Source of the DNA: Bacteroidota bacterium
GTDB lineage: Bacteria > Bacteroidota > Bacteroidia > Bacteroidales > Prolixibacteraceae
Assembly: GCA_023251455.1 (NCBI GenBank)
Contig: JAHEYT010000027.1
Coordinates: 62,001 to 126,000 of the forward strand
Length of the DNA: 64,000 bases
Direction: 5' to 3'
Positions within the stretch are counted from its first letter, which is position 1; each line of letters opens with the position of its first letter. This document shows positions 53,051 through 61,342 of this stretch, one piece after another. A program made the translations under genes and the position numbers. Under the pieces are notes generated by a model. That model made no database searches. It was not told the origin of the DNA and was given only the letters and a program-made list of their open reading frames with translations.

Positions 53051-53107
53051 ATGAAAAATATTTGGTGGTGGCACAGAAACTTTTCGCAATACCGTGGAAG
53101 GAAGTAG
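53051..53107 (+). CDS. trpL: Second trp leader peptide (18 residues, three Trp in a row)
   Basis: The frame encodes MKNIWWWHRNFSQYRGRK with three consecutive TGG codons at 53063-53071. In-frame ATGs at 53039 and 53042 would extend it to MMITMKNIWWW; the ATG at 53051 has better spacing from the purine-rich AAGCAAAGA. A terminator hairpin follows 24 nt after the stop. A 6-nt complement, ACCGTG (53091-53096) with CACGGT (53151-53156), overlaps the terminator arm and could help form an antiterminator. It is a textbook trp attenuation layout directly before trpE. Confidence 0.82.
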   Translation: MKNIWWWHRNFSQYRGRK

Positions 53108-53131
53108 CTATCATTGTCAAAAAAATGAACA

Positions 53132-53168
53132 AAAAAGCGGCTTATCGGAACACGGTAAGCCGCTTTTT
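53132..53168 (+). terminator. Second trp attenuator terminator
   Basis: AAAAAGCGGCTTA at 53132-53144 pairs perfectly with TAAGCCGCTTTTT at 53156-53168 with an 11-nt loop, followed by CGTTTTT. It is strong and is placed for attenuation 168 bp before trpE. Confidence 0.88.
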
Positions 53169-53225
53169 CGTTTTTAACCCTGAAAGGATGGGAATGCCAA
53201 TAAGAAATATAAAAAGTAAATAATG

Positions 53226-53302
53226 AAACCACATAGGCTCATAGAACACATTGAGAAAAGGTTTAATAATTAAAACCTATGTGACCTATATGCCTATGTG
53301 GT
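53226..53302. repeat. Dispersed CACATAG-type inverted repeat, copy 2
   Basis: ACCACATAGG-like left arm (53228-53254) and CCTATGTGACC...CCTATGTGGT right arm (53276-53302) form an imperfect hairpin related to 17455-17523. It lies between the second attenuator and trpE, so it is transcribed in the trp mRNA leader. Confidence 0.65.
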
Positions 53303-53335
53303 GAATGACAGAAAATTTAAACAAAAATATATCGC

Positions 53336-54745
53336 ATGAAAGAAATTAATGTACAAGTCAGCGTAAAAAAGATCCTTGCCGATACCTTAACTCCGGTGAG
53401 CGTTTACCTGAAATTCAGGGATTTATTCCCGAATTCAATTTTGCTCGAAAGCTCCGACTATCATGGTCACGAAAACGCGTATTCGTTCATCTGCATCAAG
53501 CCCATGGCTTGCTTTACAGCCGATTCGGGCGAGATTACCATCGAATACAATGGCCGCGAAAAACTGAGCAAAACCATTTCTCAGGAATGTCGGGTCGATC
53601 AGCAACTGGATGCTTTTTTCAAGTCGTTTAAATTGTCCGGAGAAACTGAAAATCTTCCGGCCAACGGACTTTTCGGCTACATCAGCTACGACGCGGTGAA
53701 GTATTTCGAGAAGATCGAAATCTCTGCCAAAAAGAAGGAAGCCTATTCAGTGCCGGAAGTGAAATACTGTTTCTACAAATACATTGTGGCCATCGATCAT
53801 CACAAAGACATGATTTACCTAATCGAAAACCTGATGGAAGGCGAAACCAAAGAAATTGGTCAAATTGAATCGCTGCTCCGGAACCTGACTTTTTCTCCCA
53901 CCAATTTTGATACTGTTGGCGAGGAAGTTTCGAACATCACCAACGAAGAATACAAATACATGGTTAGCAAAGGCAAGGAACATTGTTTCCGCGGCGATGT
54001 TTTCCAGATTGTACTCTCACGACAGTTTTCTCAACCGTTTAAAGGCGATGAATTCAATGTTTACCGTGCTTTGCGCTCGGTGAATCCTTCACCTTACCTA
54101 TTCTTTTTCGACTACGGAACTTACCGCATATTTGGTTCAAGTCCCGAAGCCGAACTGCGAATCAAGAAAGATCGTGCTATCATCAATCCGATTGCCGGTA
54201 CTTTTAAACGCTCCGGAAATGATGATGAAGATCGTCGCTCAGCCGAACGTTTGTGCGCTGATCCAAAGGAAAATGCAGAACATGTGATGCTGGTCGATCT
54301 GGCCCGCAACGATCTGAGCCGCAATGCCAGCGATGTTCGTGTTGACAGCTACCGACAGGTTCAGTACTTTTCGCATGTTATTCATTTGGTGTCCGAAGTT
54401 TCAGGTAAGTTACCCGAAAACACCAACATGATCACTGTTTTGGGCGATTCATTTCCTGCAGGAACATTATCAGGAGCGCCAAAACATCGCGCCATGCAAC
54501 TGATTGACACCTATGAAAATCAGCGCCGAAGCTATTATGGTGGGTGCATTGGTTACTTGGGATTCGATAATTCGCTGAATCATGCTATCATGATTAGGTC
54601 ATTCCTGAGTAAAGGAAATACACTTTATTACCAGGCGGGTGCAGGTATTGTGGCCGACTCGGTGGAAGAAAGCGAACTTCAGGAAGTGAACAACAAACTG
54701 GCCGCCTTGAAAAAGGCGCTGGAAATTGCGAAAGAGATCAATTAA
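53336..54745 (+). CDS. trpE: Anthranilate synthase component I
   Basis: Converts chorismate with ammonia from TrpG to anthranilate, the first step to tryptophan. The 469-residue protein carries the Trp feedback motif LLESS (FPNSILLESSDYHG). The chorismate-binding core shows GDVFQIVLSRQFSQ, GSSPEAELRI, INPIAGTFKRSG and the late YQAGAGIVADS. It opens trpEGDCFBA and is preceded by two Trp-rich leader peptides with terminators. It is clearly anthranilate synthase and not a salvage PabB, because all other trp genes follow. Confidence 0.96.
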   Translation: MKEINVQVSVKKILADTLTPVSVYLKFRDLFPNSILLESSDYHGHENAYSFICIKPMACFTADSGEITIEYNGREKLSKTISQECRVDQQLDAFFKSFKLSGETENLPANGLFGYISYDAVKYFEKIEISAKKKEAYSVPEVKYCFYKYIVAIDHHKDMIYLIENLMEGETKEIGQIESLLRNLTFSPTNFDTVGEEVSNITNEEYKYMVSKGKEHCFRGDVFQIVLSRQFSQPFKGDEFNVYRALRSVNPSPYLFFFDYGTYRIFGSSPEAELRIKKDRAIINPIAGTFKRSGNDDEDRRSAERLCADPKENAEHVMLVDLARNDLSRNASDVRVDSYRQVQYFSHVIHLVSEVSGKLPENTNMITVLGDSFPAGTLSGAPKHRAMQLIDTYENQRRSYYGGCIGYLGFDNSLNHAIMIRSFLSKGNTLYYQAGAGIVADSVEESELQEVNNKLAALKKALEIAKEIN

Positions 54746-54810
54746 AAAACGTTGCGAGATACGTGTTCCGAGTTACGTGAAACCCGCATCTCGAAACTCA
54801 CAACCCGTAA

Positions 54811-54840
54811 CTTGAAATTTGAAACTTGAAACTTGAAATT
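54811..54840 (+). repeat. CTTGAAA heptamer repeat at the trpE-trpG junction
   Basis: Four tandem 7-nt units (CTTGAAA, TTTGAAA, CTTGAAA, CTTGAAA) end 8 bp before the trpG start. The same kind of repeat occurs before trpD and trpC. Confidence 0.7.
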
Positions 54841-54848
54841 ACAACATC

Positions 54849-55421
54849 ATGAAAATAGTAGTCATAGATAATTACGATTCGTTCACTTATAACCTGGTAC
54901 ATGCCATCAAAAAAATATCGGGTTTGCCGGTTGATGTGTTCCGGAACGACGAAATTGCTCTGGAAGATCTGGAACAATACGATAAAATTGTACTCTCTCC
55001 GGGGCCAGGTATTCCTGAAGAAGCTGGATTATTGCTCGATATTATACGAAAGTACGGACCAACCAAAAGTATGTTAGGCGTTTGCCTGGGGCATCAGGCC
55101 ATTGGCGAGGCTTTTGGCGGATCGCTCACCAACATGAACCGGGTTTTGCACGGCATCGCAACACCTGTTACCATGACTAAAGTTCCAACCATTCTGTTTG
55201 ATGGACTTCCGGAAACCTTTTCAGTAGGCCGCTATCATTCATGGATTGTCAACGAAACTGACCTTCCGGAGTGCTTGCAAGTTACAAGTTACGACGAAAA
55301 GGGAATGATCATGTCGATGAAACATACTACTTTTGATGTCGAAGGAGTTCAGTTTCATCCGGAGTCGGTGTTGACACCACTGGGCGAGCAGATGATTGCA
55401 AGCTGGCTGAAGAAATATTGA
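54849..55421 (+). CDS. trpG: Anthranilate synthase component II (glutamine amidotransferase)
   Basis: Hydrolyses glutamine to supply ammonia to TrpE. The 190-residue class I amidotransferase has IDNYDSFTYNLVH, LSPGPGIPEEAG, the nucleophile Cys79 in GVCLGHQAIGE and the His/Glu pair in GVQFHPESV. The 103-bp spacer from trpE contains heptamer repeats. It may also serve folate synthesis as PabA, since no separate pabA is in the window. Confidence 0.95.
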   Translation: MKIVVIDNYDSFTYNLVHAIKKISGLPVDVFRNDEIALEDLEQYDKIVLSPGPGIPEEAGLLLDIIRKYGPTKSMLGVCLGHQAIGEAFGGSLTNMNRVLHGIATPVTMTKVPTILFDGLPETFSVGRYHSWIVNETDLPECLQVTSYDEKGMIMSMKHTTFDVEGVQFHPESVLTPLGEQMIASWLKKY

Positions 55422-55449
55422 GTCGCAGTATTCTGTCTCAGTTTTCAGA

Positions 55450-55477
55450 CTTGGAACTTGAAATTTGAAACTTTAAA
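55450..55477 (+). repeat. CTTGAAA heptamer repeat at the trpG-trpD junction
   Basis: Four 7-nt units (CTTGGAA, CTTGAAA, TTTGAAA, CTTTAAA) end 3 bp before the trpD start, so the repeat itself takes the ribosome-binding position. Confidence 0.65.
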
Positions 55478-55480
55478 GAA

Positions 55481-56479
55481 ATGAAAGATACATTAAATCA
55501 CTTGTTTGCAGGCAATATCCTGACTAAAGCTGAAGCACATCAGATGTTGGTTCGTATCGCTGAAGGGCAGTTTTCGGATGCCGAAATTGCTTCTTTCCTG
55601 ACGGTTTTCAGGATGCGACGGATCACTGGCGAAGAACTGGCAGGTTTTCGTCAGGCTTTGCTCGATTTGTGTGTGGCTGTCGACCTTTCAGAATACAATA
55701 CCATTGACGTGGTGGGTACCGGTGGCGACGGAAAAGACACTTTCAATATATCGACACTAAGCACTTTTTTGCTTGCAGGTGCCGGTTATAAAGTTAGCAA
55801 ACATGGAAATTACGGTTCCTCCTCTGTAAGTGGATCGTCGAACATGTTCGAGTATTTCGGCTATAAATTCAGTAACGATCAGGGTAAATTACGCCGCGAA
55901 GTTGAAGAAGCCGGAATTTGTTTCCTTCATGCACCGTTGTTTCACCCAGCCATGAAAAGTGTTGGCTCGGTACGGAAAGCCCTGAAAGTGAAAACATTAT
56001 TTAATATGATGGGGCCGATTATCAATCCGTCGTTCCCAAAGAATCAGTTGGTTGGTGTATACGATCTGGATGTGATGGATCTCTACCACCAGGTTTTCAA
56101 GGAAAGTGGACAGAATTACATCATTGTAAACAGCCTGGATGGCTACGACGAGATTTCGCTAACCGGCGACGCCCGTTTTGTTTCCAACCTGACCGAAGAC
56201 AATCTTTCTCCCGCAGATTTTGGTCTGGCACAGGTTTCTCCGGAAGAACTTTATGGCGGGGAAACCGTTGAAGCTGCCGCAAAAATTTTCAAAAGCGTTT
56301 TGGAAGGAACCAGTACCGAAGCTCAGCAAAATGTGGTAATTGCCAATACCGCGCTTGGAATACAATGTATCTCTCCGGAAAAATCCCTGTTTGACTGTAT
56401 TGCCGAAGCTAAAGAATCGCTCGAAAGCAAACGGGCTTTGGGGGCATTCAGGAGATTGATCGAATTAAACGGGAAATAA
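55481..56479 (+). CDS. trpD: Anthranilate phosphoribosyltransferase
   Basis: Transfers phosphoribosyl from PRPP to anthranilate. The 332-residue protein has the family loop VVGTGGDGKDTFNISTL (PRPP and Mg site), KHGNYGSSSVSGSSNMFEYF and HPAMKSVGSVRKAL. The start is chosen at ATG 55481. It is the third gene of the operon, not fused to trpG as it is in enterobacteria. Confidence 0.95.
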   Translation: MKDTLNHLFAGNILTKAEAHQMLVRIAEGQFSDAEIASFLTVFRMRRITGEELAGFRQALLDLCVAVDLSEYNTIDVVGTGGDGKDTFNISTLSTFLLAGAGYKVSKHGNYGSSSVSGSSNMFEYFGYKFSNDQGKLRREVEEAGICFLHAPLFHPAMKSVGSVRKALKVKTLFNMMGPIINPSFPKNQLVGVYDLDVMDLYHQVFKESGQNYIIVNSLDGYDEISLTGDARFVSNLTEDNLSPADFGLAQVSPEELYGGETVEAAAKIFKSVLEGTSTEAQQNVVIANTALGIQCISPEKSLFDCIAEAKESLESKRALGAFRRLIELNGK

Positions 56480-56529
56480 ATAATAATAATCACCAATATC
56501 GAATATCCAATAATCAATATTCAACCGGA

Positions 56530-56564
56530 CTTGAAACTTGGAATTTGAAACTTTGAACTTTAAC
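56530..56564 (+). repeat. CTTGAAA heptamer repeat at the trpD-trpC junction
   Basis: Five 7-nt units (CTTGAAA, CTTGGAA, TTTGAAA, CTTTGAA, CTTTAAC) run up to the trpC start. The 50 bp before it also contains repeated AATATC-like motifs. Confidence 0.65.
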
Positions 56565-56565
56565 A

Positions 56566-57351
56566 ATGGATATACTTGAAGAAATAAACAACCATAAACG
56601 AACCGAAATTGCGGAGGCAAAAAAACTGGTTTCGGTAGAGGCATTAATGGCTTCGCCATATTTTAAGCGGAAAACTAACTCGCTGAAAGCCGCATTGCTG
56701 GCCGAAGGAGCAAGTGGGGTGATTGCCGAATTTAAAACCAAATCACCGTCGAAGGGTGTGATTAAGGAAACGGCTGAAGCTTCGGAAATTACCGCTGCTT
56801 ACGTGGCTGCGGGTGCAAGTGGCTTGTCTGTTCTGACTGATGACCACTTCTTCGGTGGATCGTTCGAGAATCTGGCTAAGGCAAGGTTTGCCAATTCTGA
56901 AACTCCGATTTTGCGTAAGGATTTTATGCTCGATCCGTATCAGATTTACGAAGCCCGGGCACATGGCGCCGATGTGATTTTACTGATTGCTGAAAGTTTG
57001 ACCAAAGAATTGTTGCTCGAACTGACCCAGAAAGCGAAAGAACTCGGGTTGGAAGTATTGGTTGAAGTTCATAGCGCAGAAGAACTCGAAAAACTGAATC
57101 CTCAGGTTGATCTGGTGGGTGTAAACAACCGCAACCTGAAAACTTTTGAGGTTGATGTACAGACATCAGTAAACCTAAGCAAACTCATTCCTGATCAGTT
57201 TGTGAAAATTTCGGAAAGCGGAATTTCTGATCCGGAAAGTATTACACAGCTTCGGGCTGCAGGTTTTAAAGGCTTCCTGATTGGCGAAACTTTCATGAAA
57301 ACTGACAATCCGGGAAAAGCATGTAAAGAGTTTATTGAGAAATTGAAATAG
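56566..57351 (+). CDS. trpC: Indole-3-glycerol phosphate synthase
   Basis: Closes the indole ring from CdRP. The 261-residue TIM barrel has the family blocks VIAEFKTKSPSKGVI, LSVLTDDHFFGGSFENL, LRKDFMLDPYQIYEARAHGA, GVNNRNLKTFEVD and SESGISDPESI. It is a stand-alone enzyme, not fused to trpF as in E. coli. A strong hairpin lies behind it. Confidence 0.96.
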   Translation: MDILEEINNHKRTEIAEAKKLVSVEALMASPYFKRKTNSLKAALLAEGASGVIAEFKTKSPSKGVIKETAEASEITAAYVAAGASGLSVLTDDHFFGGSFENLAKARFANSETPILRKDFMLDPYQIYEARAHGADVILLIAESLTKELLLELTQKAKELGLEVLVEVHSAEELEKLNPQVDLVGVNNRNLKTFEVDVQTSVNLSKLIPDQFVKISESGISDPESITQLRAAGFKGFLIGETFMKTDNPGKACKEFIEKLK

Positions 57352-57366
57352 GTATTGAGCAAGGGA

Positions 57367-57399
57367 AGTGAGCAGGTGACTTGAAGTCACCTGCTCACT
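57367..57399 (+). repeat. 15-bp stem, 3-nt loop hairpin between trpC and trpF
   Basis: A perfect stem, AGTGAGCAGGTGACT at 57367-57381 with 57385-57399, has loop TGA. There is no T-run, so it is not a normal terminator. It shares the architecture and core GGTGACT/AGTCACC with 59271-59303. Confidence 0.8.
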
Positions 57400-57412
57400 A
57401 AAAACGATAATA

Positions 57413-58051
57413 ATGAACGATCTAAAAATTAAAGTCTGCGGAATGCGCGATCCTGAAAATATTTCAGGAGTTGCTGCTACCCTACCCGATTATCTGGGGT
57501 TCATTTTTTACCCTAAAAGCAAACGTTTTGTTGACTTCGAATCATCATCTGTACTGTTGTCGGCTGTTCCCGATTCGGTTAAAAAAGTAGGCGTGTTTGT
57601 TAATGAAACTCAGGAGAAAGTGTTTGAAATTTATCAAAACTGGAACCTGGATGTGGTTCAGCTTCATGGAAATGAAACTCCGGAATATTGTCAGCAAATT
57701 CAGGATTCAGGAATTACCGTTTTCAAGGCTTTCTCTGTGGATGAATCGTTTGACTTTGACACTCTGGATGCTTATTCCGGAGTATGTGATTACTTTTTGT
57801 TTGACACCAAAGGCCAATTGCCAGGTGGAACAGGACAAAAATTCAATTGGCAGCTGCTCGAAAATTATAAAGGAGGGATTCCGTTTTTCCTAAGTGGCGG
57901 CATTGGTCCCGACGATCTGGAGGATGTTCTCAGTTTCAGTCAACCACAGCTATTCGGAATCGACATCAACAGTGGTTTCGAGATCAGTCCGGCACTGAAA
58001 GACGTAGAAAAAGTGAAAAACTTTATTTCCGGAATCCGGTCTAAAATCTAA
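57413..58051 (+). CDS. trpF: Phosphoribosylanthranilate isomerase
   Basis: Amadori rearrangement of PRA to CdRP. The 212-residue barrel starts with LKIKVCGMRDPENI (catalytic Cys in KVCGM) and has VVQLHGNETPEY and the general acid Asp in FLFDTKGQLPGGTGQKFNW. The C-terminal GIDINSGFE binds phosphate. It is the fifth gene; trpB starts 27 bp later. Confidence 0.95.
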   Translation: MNDLKIKVCGMRDPENISGVAATLPDYLGFIFYPKSKRFVDFESSSVLLSAVPDSVKKVGVFVNETQEKVFEIYQNWNLDVVQLHGNETPEYCQQIQDSGITVFKAFSVDESFDFDTLDAYSGVCDYFLFDTKGQLPGGTGQKFNWQLLENYKGGIPFFLSGGIGPDDLEDVLSFSQPQLFGIDINSGFEISPALKDVEKVKNFISGIRSKI

Positions 58052-58078
58052 TATCTGTTATCAAAAATCTATCAGAAT

Positions 58079-59260
58079 ATGAATTATCAAGTGAACGAAA
58101 AAGGTTATTACGGCGAGTTCGGCGGGGCTTACATTCCCGAAATGATGGTGCCGAATATTGAAGAATTGCGTCTGAAATACCTCGAAATCATCAATTCGTA
58201 CGATTTCAGGCAGGAATTTATCGGACTGCTCAAACATTACGTAGGGCGTCCTTCGCCATTGTATTTTGCCAAACGACTTTCAGAAAAATATCAATCCAAA
58301 ATTTTTCTAAAACGTGAGGATTTGAATCACACCGGCTCGCACAAAATAAACAATACCATCGGGCAGATTTTGGTGGCCAAGAAGTTGGGAAAAACCAGGA
58401 TCATTGCCGAAACTGGCGCTGGTCAGCACGGACTGGCAACTGCCACGGTTTGCGCGCTGATGGGAATGAAATGCATTGTGTATATGGGTGCCGTTGATGT
58501 GGAGCGTCAGGCGCCGAATGTAAAAAAAATGCGGATGCTGGGCGCCGAAGTTATTCCGGCCCTGAGCGGTAACCAAACTCTGAAAGATGCGACCAACGAG
58601 GCGATGCGCGACTGGATCAACAATCCGGTTGACACGCATTACATCATTGGTTCGGTGGTTGGGCCGCATCCTTATCCGGATATGGTTGCAAGGTTTCAGG
58701 CTGTGATTTCTGAAGAAATTCGCTGGCAGTTGGAAGAACAAACCGGCAAAGAAAATCCTGACCGGATTATTGCCTGTGTGGGTGGCGGAAGCAATGCTGC
58801 CGGGGCTTTCTACCATTTTCTCGATCAGGAAGGGGTGGATTTGATTGGCGTTGAAGCGGCCGGATTGGGTGTTGATACTCCGGAAACAGCGGCGACCCTG
58901 ACATTGGGTTCTCCCGGAGTGTTGCACAGTTCGCTTTCAATCCTGATGCAGACCGAAGATGGGCAGATTACCGAACCTTATTCGATTTCGGCTGGATTAG
59001 ATTACCCTGGAATTGGCCCGATGCACGCTAATTTATTCAAAACAAAACGTGCGACTTATTTATGGGCCACCGATGCAGAAGTGTTGGATGCTGCACTGGA
59101 ATTGACTCAGTTGGAGGGAATTATTCCTGCACTGGAATCGGCACATGCCTTGGCTGTGCTGAAGAAAATACAACTTAAACCAGACGAAGTTACAGTGGTA
59201 AATATCTCCGGAAGGGGCGACAAAGACATGGATGTCTATTTGAAACATTTTGGATATTAA
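58079..59260 (+). CDS. trpB: Tryptophan synthase beta chain
   Basis: PLP enzyme joining indole and serine. The 393-residue protein has [20 protein letters not shown] with the PLP Lys (SHK), the catalytic-region [14 protein letters not shown], the phosphate-binding [12 protein letters not shown], and the [11 protein letters not shown] segment. It is the classical TrpB1 type, matching a following trpA. Confidence 0.97.
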   Translation: MNYQVNEKGYYGEFGGAYIPEMMVPNIEELRLKYLEIINSYDFRQEFIGLLKHYVGRPSPLYFAKRLSEKYQSKIFLKREDLNHTGSHKINNTIGQILVAKKLGKTRIIAETGAGQHGLATATVCALMGMKCIVYMGAVDVERQAPNVKKMRMLGAEVIPALSGNQTLKDATNEAMRDWINNPVDTHYIIGSVVGPHPYPDMVARFQAVISEEIRWQLEEQTGKENPDRIIACVGGGSNAAGAFYHFLDQEGVDLIGVEAAGLGVDTPETAATLTLGSPGVLHSSLSILMQTEDGQITEPYSISAGLDYPGIGPMHANLFKTKRATYLWATDAEVLDAALELTQLEGIIPALESAHALAVLKKIQLKPDEVTVVNISGRGDKDMDVYLKHFGY

Positions 59261-59270
59261 AATTTGTATT

Positions 59271-59303
59271 ACTCAGCGGGTGACTTTGAGTCACCCGCTG
59301 AGT
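59271..59303 (+). repeat. 15-bp stem, 3-nt loop hairpin between trpB and trpA
   Basis: A perfect stem, ACTCAGCGGGTGACT at 59271-59285 with 59289-59303, has loop TTG. There is no T-run. It is a sister of the trpC-trpF hairpin with the same stem length and loop size. Confidence 0.8.
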
Positions 59304-59321
59304 AGCTAAAAACAGAGAATC

Positions 59322-60104
59322 ATGAACAACAGAATAAATAAGCTATTTCAGGAGAAAAAAGGACAGGTACTTTCGGTGTATTTTACTGCCGGATACCCAA
59401 ATCTGGAAGACACTGCACCAATGATTCAGGAACTGGTAAAAAATGGTGTTGACCTGATCGAGATCGGGATGCCGTTTTCTGATCCGGTGGCCGACGGTCC
59501 GGTGATTCAGCATAGCAGCCTGGTTGCCTTGCAAAACGGGATGAGTATCCGAAAACTATTTAGCCAGTTGGAAAATATCCGACAATCGGTTGATATTCCG
59601 CTCATTTTGATGGGATATATTAACCCGGTACTTCAGTATGGAGTGGAGGCTTTTTGCCAAAAGTGCAACGAAATCGGAATCGACGGTCTGATCATTCCCG
59701 ACCTTCCGATGAATGTTTACGAGGAAGAGTTTAAATCCATTTTTGAAGCCAATAATCTACACAATATATTTCTGATCACACCCCAAACTTCAGACGAACG
59801 ACTTCGCAAAATCGATGATGTATCAACCGGATTTATTTACATGGTTTCGAGCAATGCCACTACCGGCGCCAAAACCAGTGTGTCCGAGTTTCAGAAACAA
59901 TACTTTGAACGGGTAAATTCGATTGAATTAAAAAACCCAAGACTGATTGGATTTGGGATTTCGAATGCCGAAACATTTGCCAATGCCTGCCAATATGCGC
60001 ATGGTGCAATTATTGGAAGTGCCTTTGTAAAAGCGCTGGAAGGGCCGGAATCGCTGGCACAAAAAGTTTCAGGTTTTATTAATACCATTGTAACGAAATC
60101 GTAA
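59322..60104 (+). CDS. trpA: Tryptophan synthase alpha chain
   Basis: Splits indole-3-glycerol phosphate and channels indole to TrpB. The 260-residue barrel has the catalytic Glu in DLIEIGMPFSDPVADGPVIQ, the catalytic Asp in GIDGLIIPDLP, and IGFGISNAETF near the phosphate site. It is the last gene of the operon. No strong terminator is obvious in the next 150 bp. Confidence 0.96.
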   Translation: MNNRINKLFQEKKGQVLSVYFTAGYPNLEDTAPMIQELVKNGVDLIEIGMPFSDPVADGPVIQHSSLVALQNGMSIRKLFSQLENIRQSVDIPLILMGYINPVLQYGVEAFCQKCNEIGIDGLIIPDLPMNVYEEEFKSIFEANNLHNIFLITPQTSDERLRKIDDVSTGFIYMVSSNATTGAKTSVSEFQKQYFERVNSIELKNPRLIGFGISNAETFANACQYAHGAIIGSAFVKALEGPESLAQKVSGFINTIVTKS

Positions 60105-60324
60105 TTTGAAAGCTATTTTTTTGTGCTGTAAAATTATGTCATCAAAGATGTTTTGAAACAGAATATGGATTTTAAATGATATAAGGTTGTATCTCAGTGG
60201 CTTATTTGCATAGCTCCGAGCCAACATTGTTAAACTCTGTTAATCCTGATTTTACACATACTTGGGACTGGTGAAAATTCGTTATTTTTATGAAACGATT
60301 ACAGAAACACAAAAAACAACAACA

Positions 60325-60531
60325 ATGTTAGAGTACGCTAAAGTTATTTTACCGAAAGTTAGTTTTAGCCGCGATTTATTCCGGAAAGAGCTGGCAAAGT
60401 GTATTAACTGGGTAAGTGAGTCGGAAATTGGTCATTTAAAAGAATGGTGTTTCGATAATTTCAGGGAAATGTATCCTGATATTCTTGACTCATGCTTTTG
60501 CAGTGAGAGTCGCTTAGTCGCCCGGTTTTAG
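60325..60531 (+). CDS. Small hypothetical protein (68 residues)
   Basis: ATG at 60325 gives MLEYAKVILPKVSFSRDLFR and a helical C-terminal part (ELAKCINWVSESEIGHLKEW). I recall similar unnamed short proteins in Bacteroidota but cannot name a family. There is no signal peptide or membrane helix. It is followed closely by a GNRA-loop hairpin. Function unknown. Confidence 0.65.
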   Translation: MLEYAKVILPKVSFSRDLFRKELAKCINWVSESEIGHLKEWCFDNFREMYPDILDSCFCSESRLVARF

Positions 60532-60577
60532 TTTTTCAACGTAGTTTTCCCCAATGAGGGAATCAGTTTAAACCCAT

Positions 60578-60601
60578 AAGGCTTCCGGAAACGGAGGCCT
60601 T
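60578..60601 (+). terminator. Hairpin with GAAA tetraloop, probable terminator
   Basis: AAGGCTTCCG at 60578-60587 pairs with CGGAGGCCTT at 60592-60601 (one G-T pair) around GAAA. It is followed by TACTATTTTT. Confidence 0.7.
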
Positions 60602-60704
60602 TACTATTTTTAGCGATTTGGTGTATTTATCGTACTGATTATTAAATGAGGGTGAGGTAAAATAAAATCAATTTTGCATATTTGTTTTTATTTTACCTAA
60701 CATA

Positions 60705-61280
60705 TTGAGAACCCAGAGCACATTCGAGCAAATTATTAATGGCGACAAAAAAACTTTTGATGAGCTATTCCTCCTTTATTACAAAGAGTTGTGCCGCTTT
60801 TCATTAGTATTCTTGCATGATGAGGATGAATCGGAAGAAGCCGTACAGAGATTGTTTGTCAGGTTATGGGAAAATAGAAGATCATTATCCGTTCCCGATA
60901 ATATCAGGGCATACCTTTTCAAATCGGCATATAACGAATGCTTAAAGTCGATACGAACTCAATCAATTCGTAAAAAATACCTTCAAAACTATTCAAGCTT
61001 CATAAAATCGTCTTCAGAAGAAGACACGCAGGAACTCGATCAGATTATGCCATATTTGAATAGGGCGATTTCAACCCTTCCGGAGAAATGCCGTCAAATA
61101 TTTATTCTTCATAAAGTAGAGGGAATGAAACAAAAAGAAGTTGCCGGGATACTGAATGTTTCAGTAAAAACGGTTGAAAATCAGGTAGCAATTGCGGTTT
61201 CGAAACTTCGGGCTGAGCTAAATCCTGTCATACATTTATTGCCCGAAGGGTTATTGTTTCTGATTTACCTGAATACTTAA
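60705..61280 (+). CDS. ECF-type RNA polymerase sigma factor
   Basis: The 191-residue sigma factor has region 2 (DELFLLYYKELCRFSLVFLH and RLFVRLWENR) and region 4 (STLPEKCRQIFILHKVEGMK, then VSVKTVENQVAIAVSKLRAE). It belongs to the FecI-like groups paired with FecR in Bacteroidota. The start is a TTG at 60705 because no ATG fits; a later start would cut region 2. It leads a unit with fecR, a plug-like protein and an ABC ATPase. Confidence 0.9.
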   Translation: MRTQSTFEQIINGDKKTFDELFLLYYKELCRFSLVFLHDEDESEEAVQRLFVRLWENRRSLSVPDNIRAYLFKSAYNECLKSIRTQSIRKKYLQNYSSFIKSSSEEDTQELDQIMPYLNRAISTLPEKCRQIFILHKVEGMKQKEVAGILNVSVKTVENQVAIAVSKLRAELNPVIHLLPEGLLFLIYLNT

Positions 61281-61342
61281 AAATTTCGCTGTTTCTTTTG
61301 GGGGATTTTGGATTGGGAAGGATCATAAGTTCAAAAACAAAA

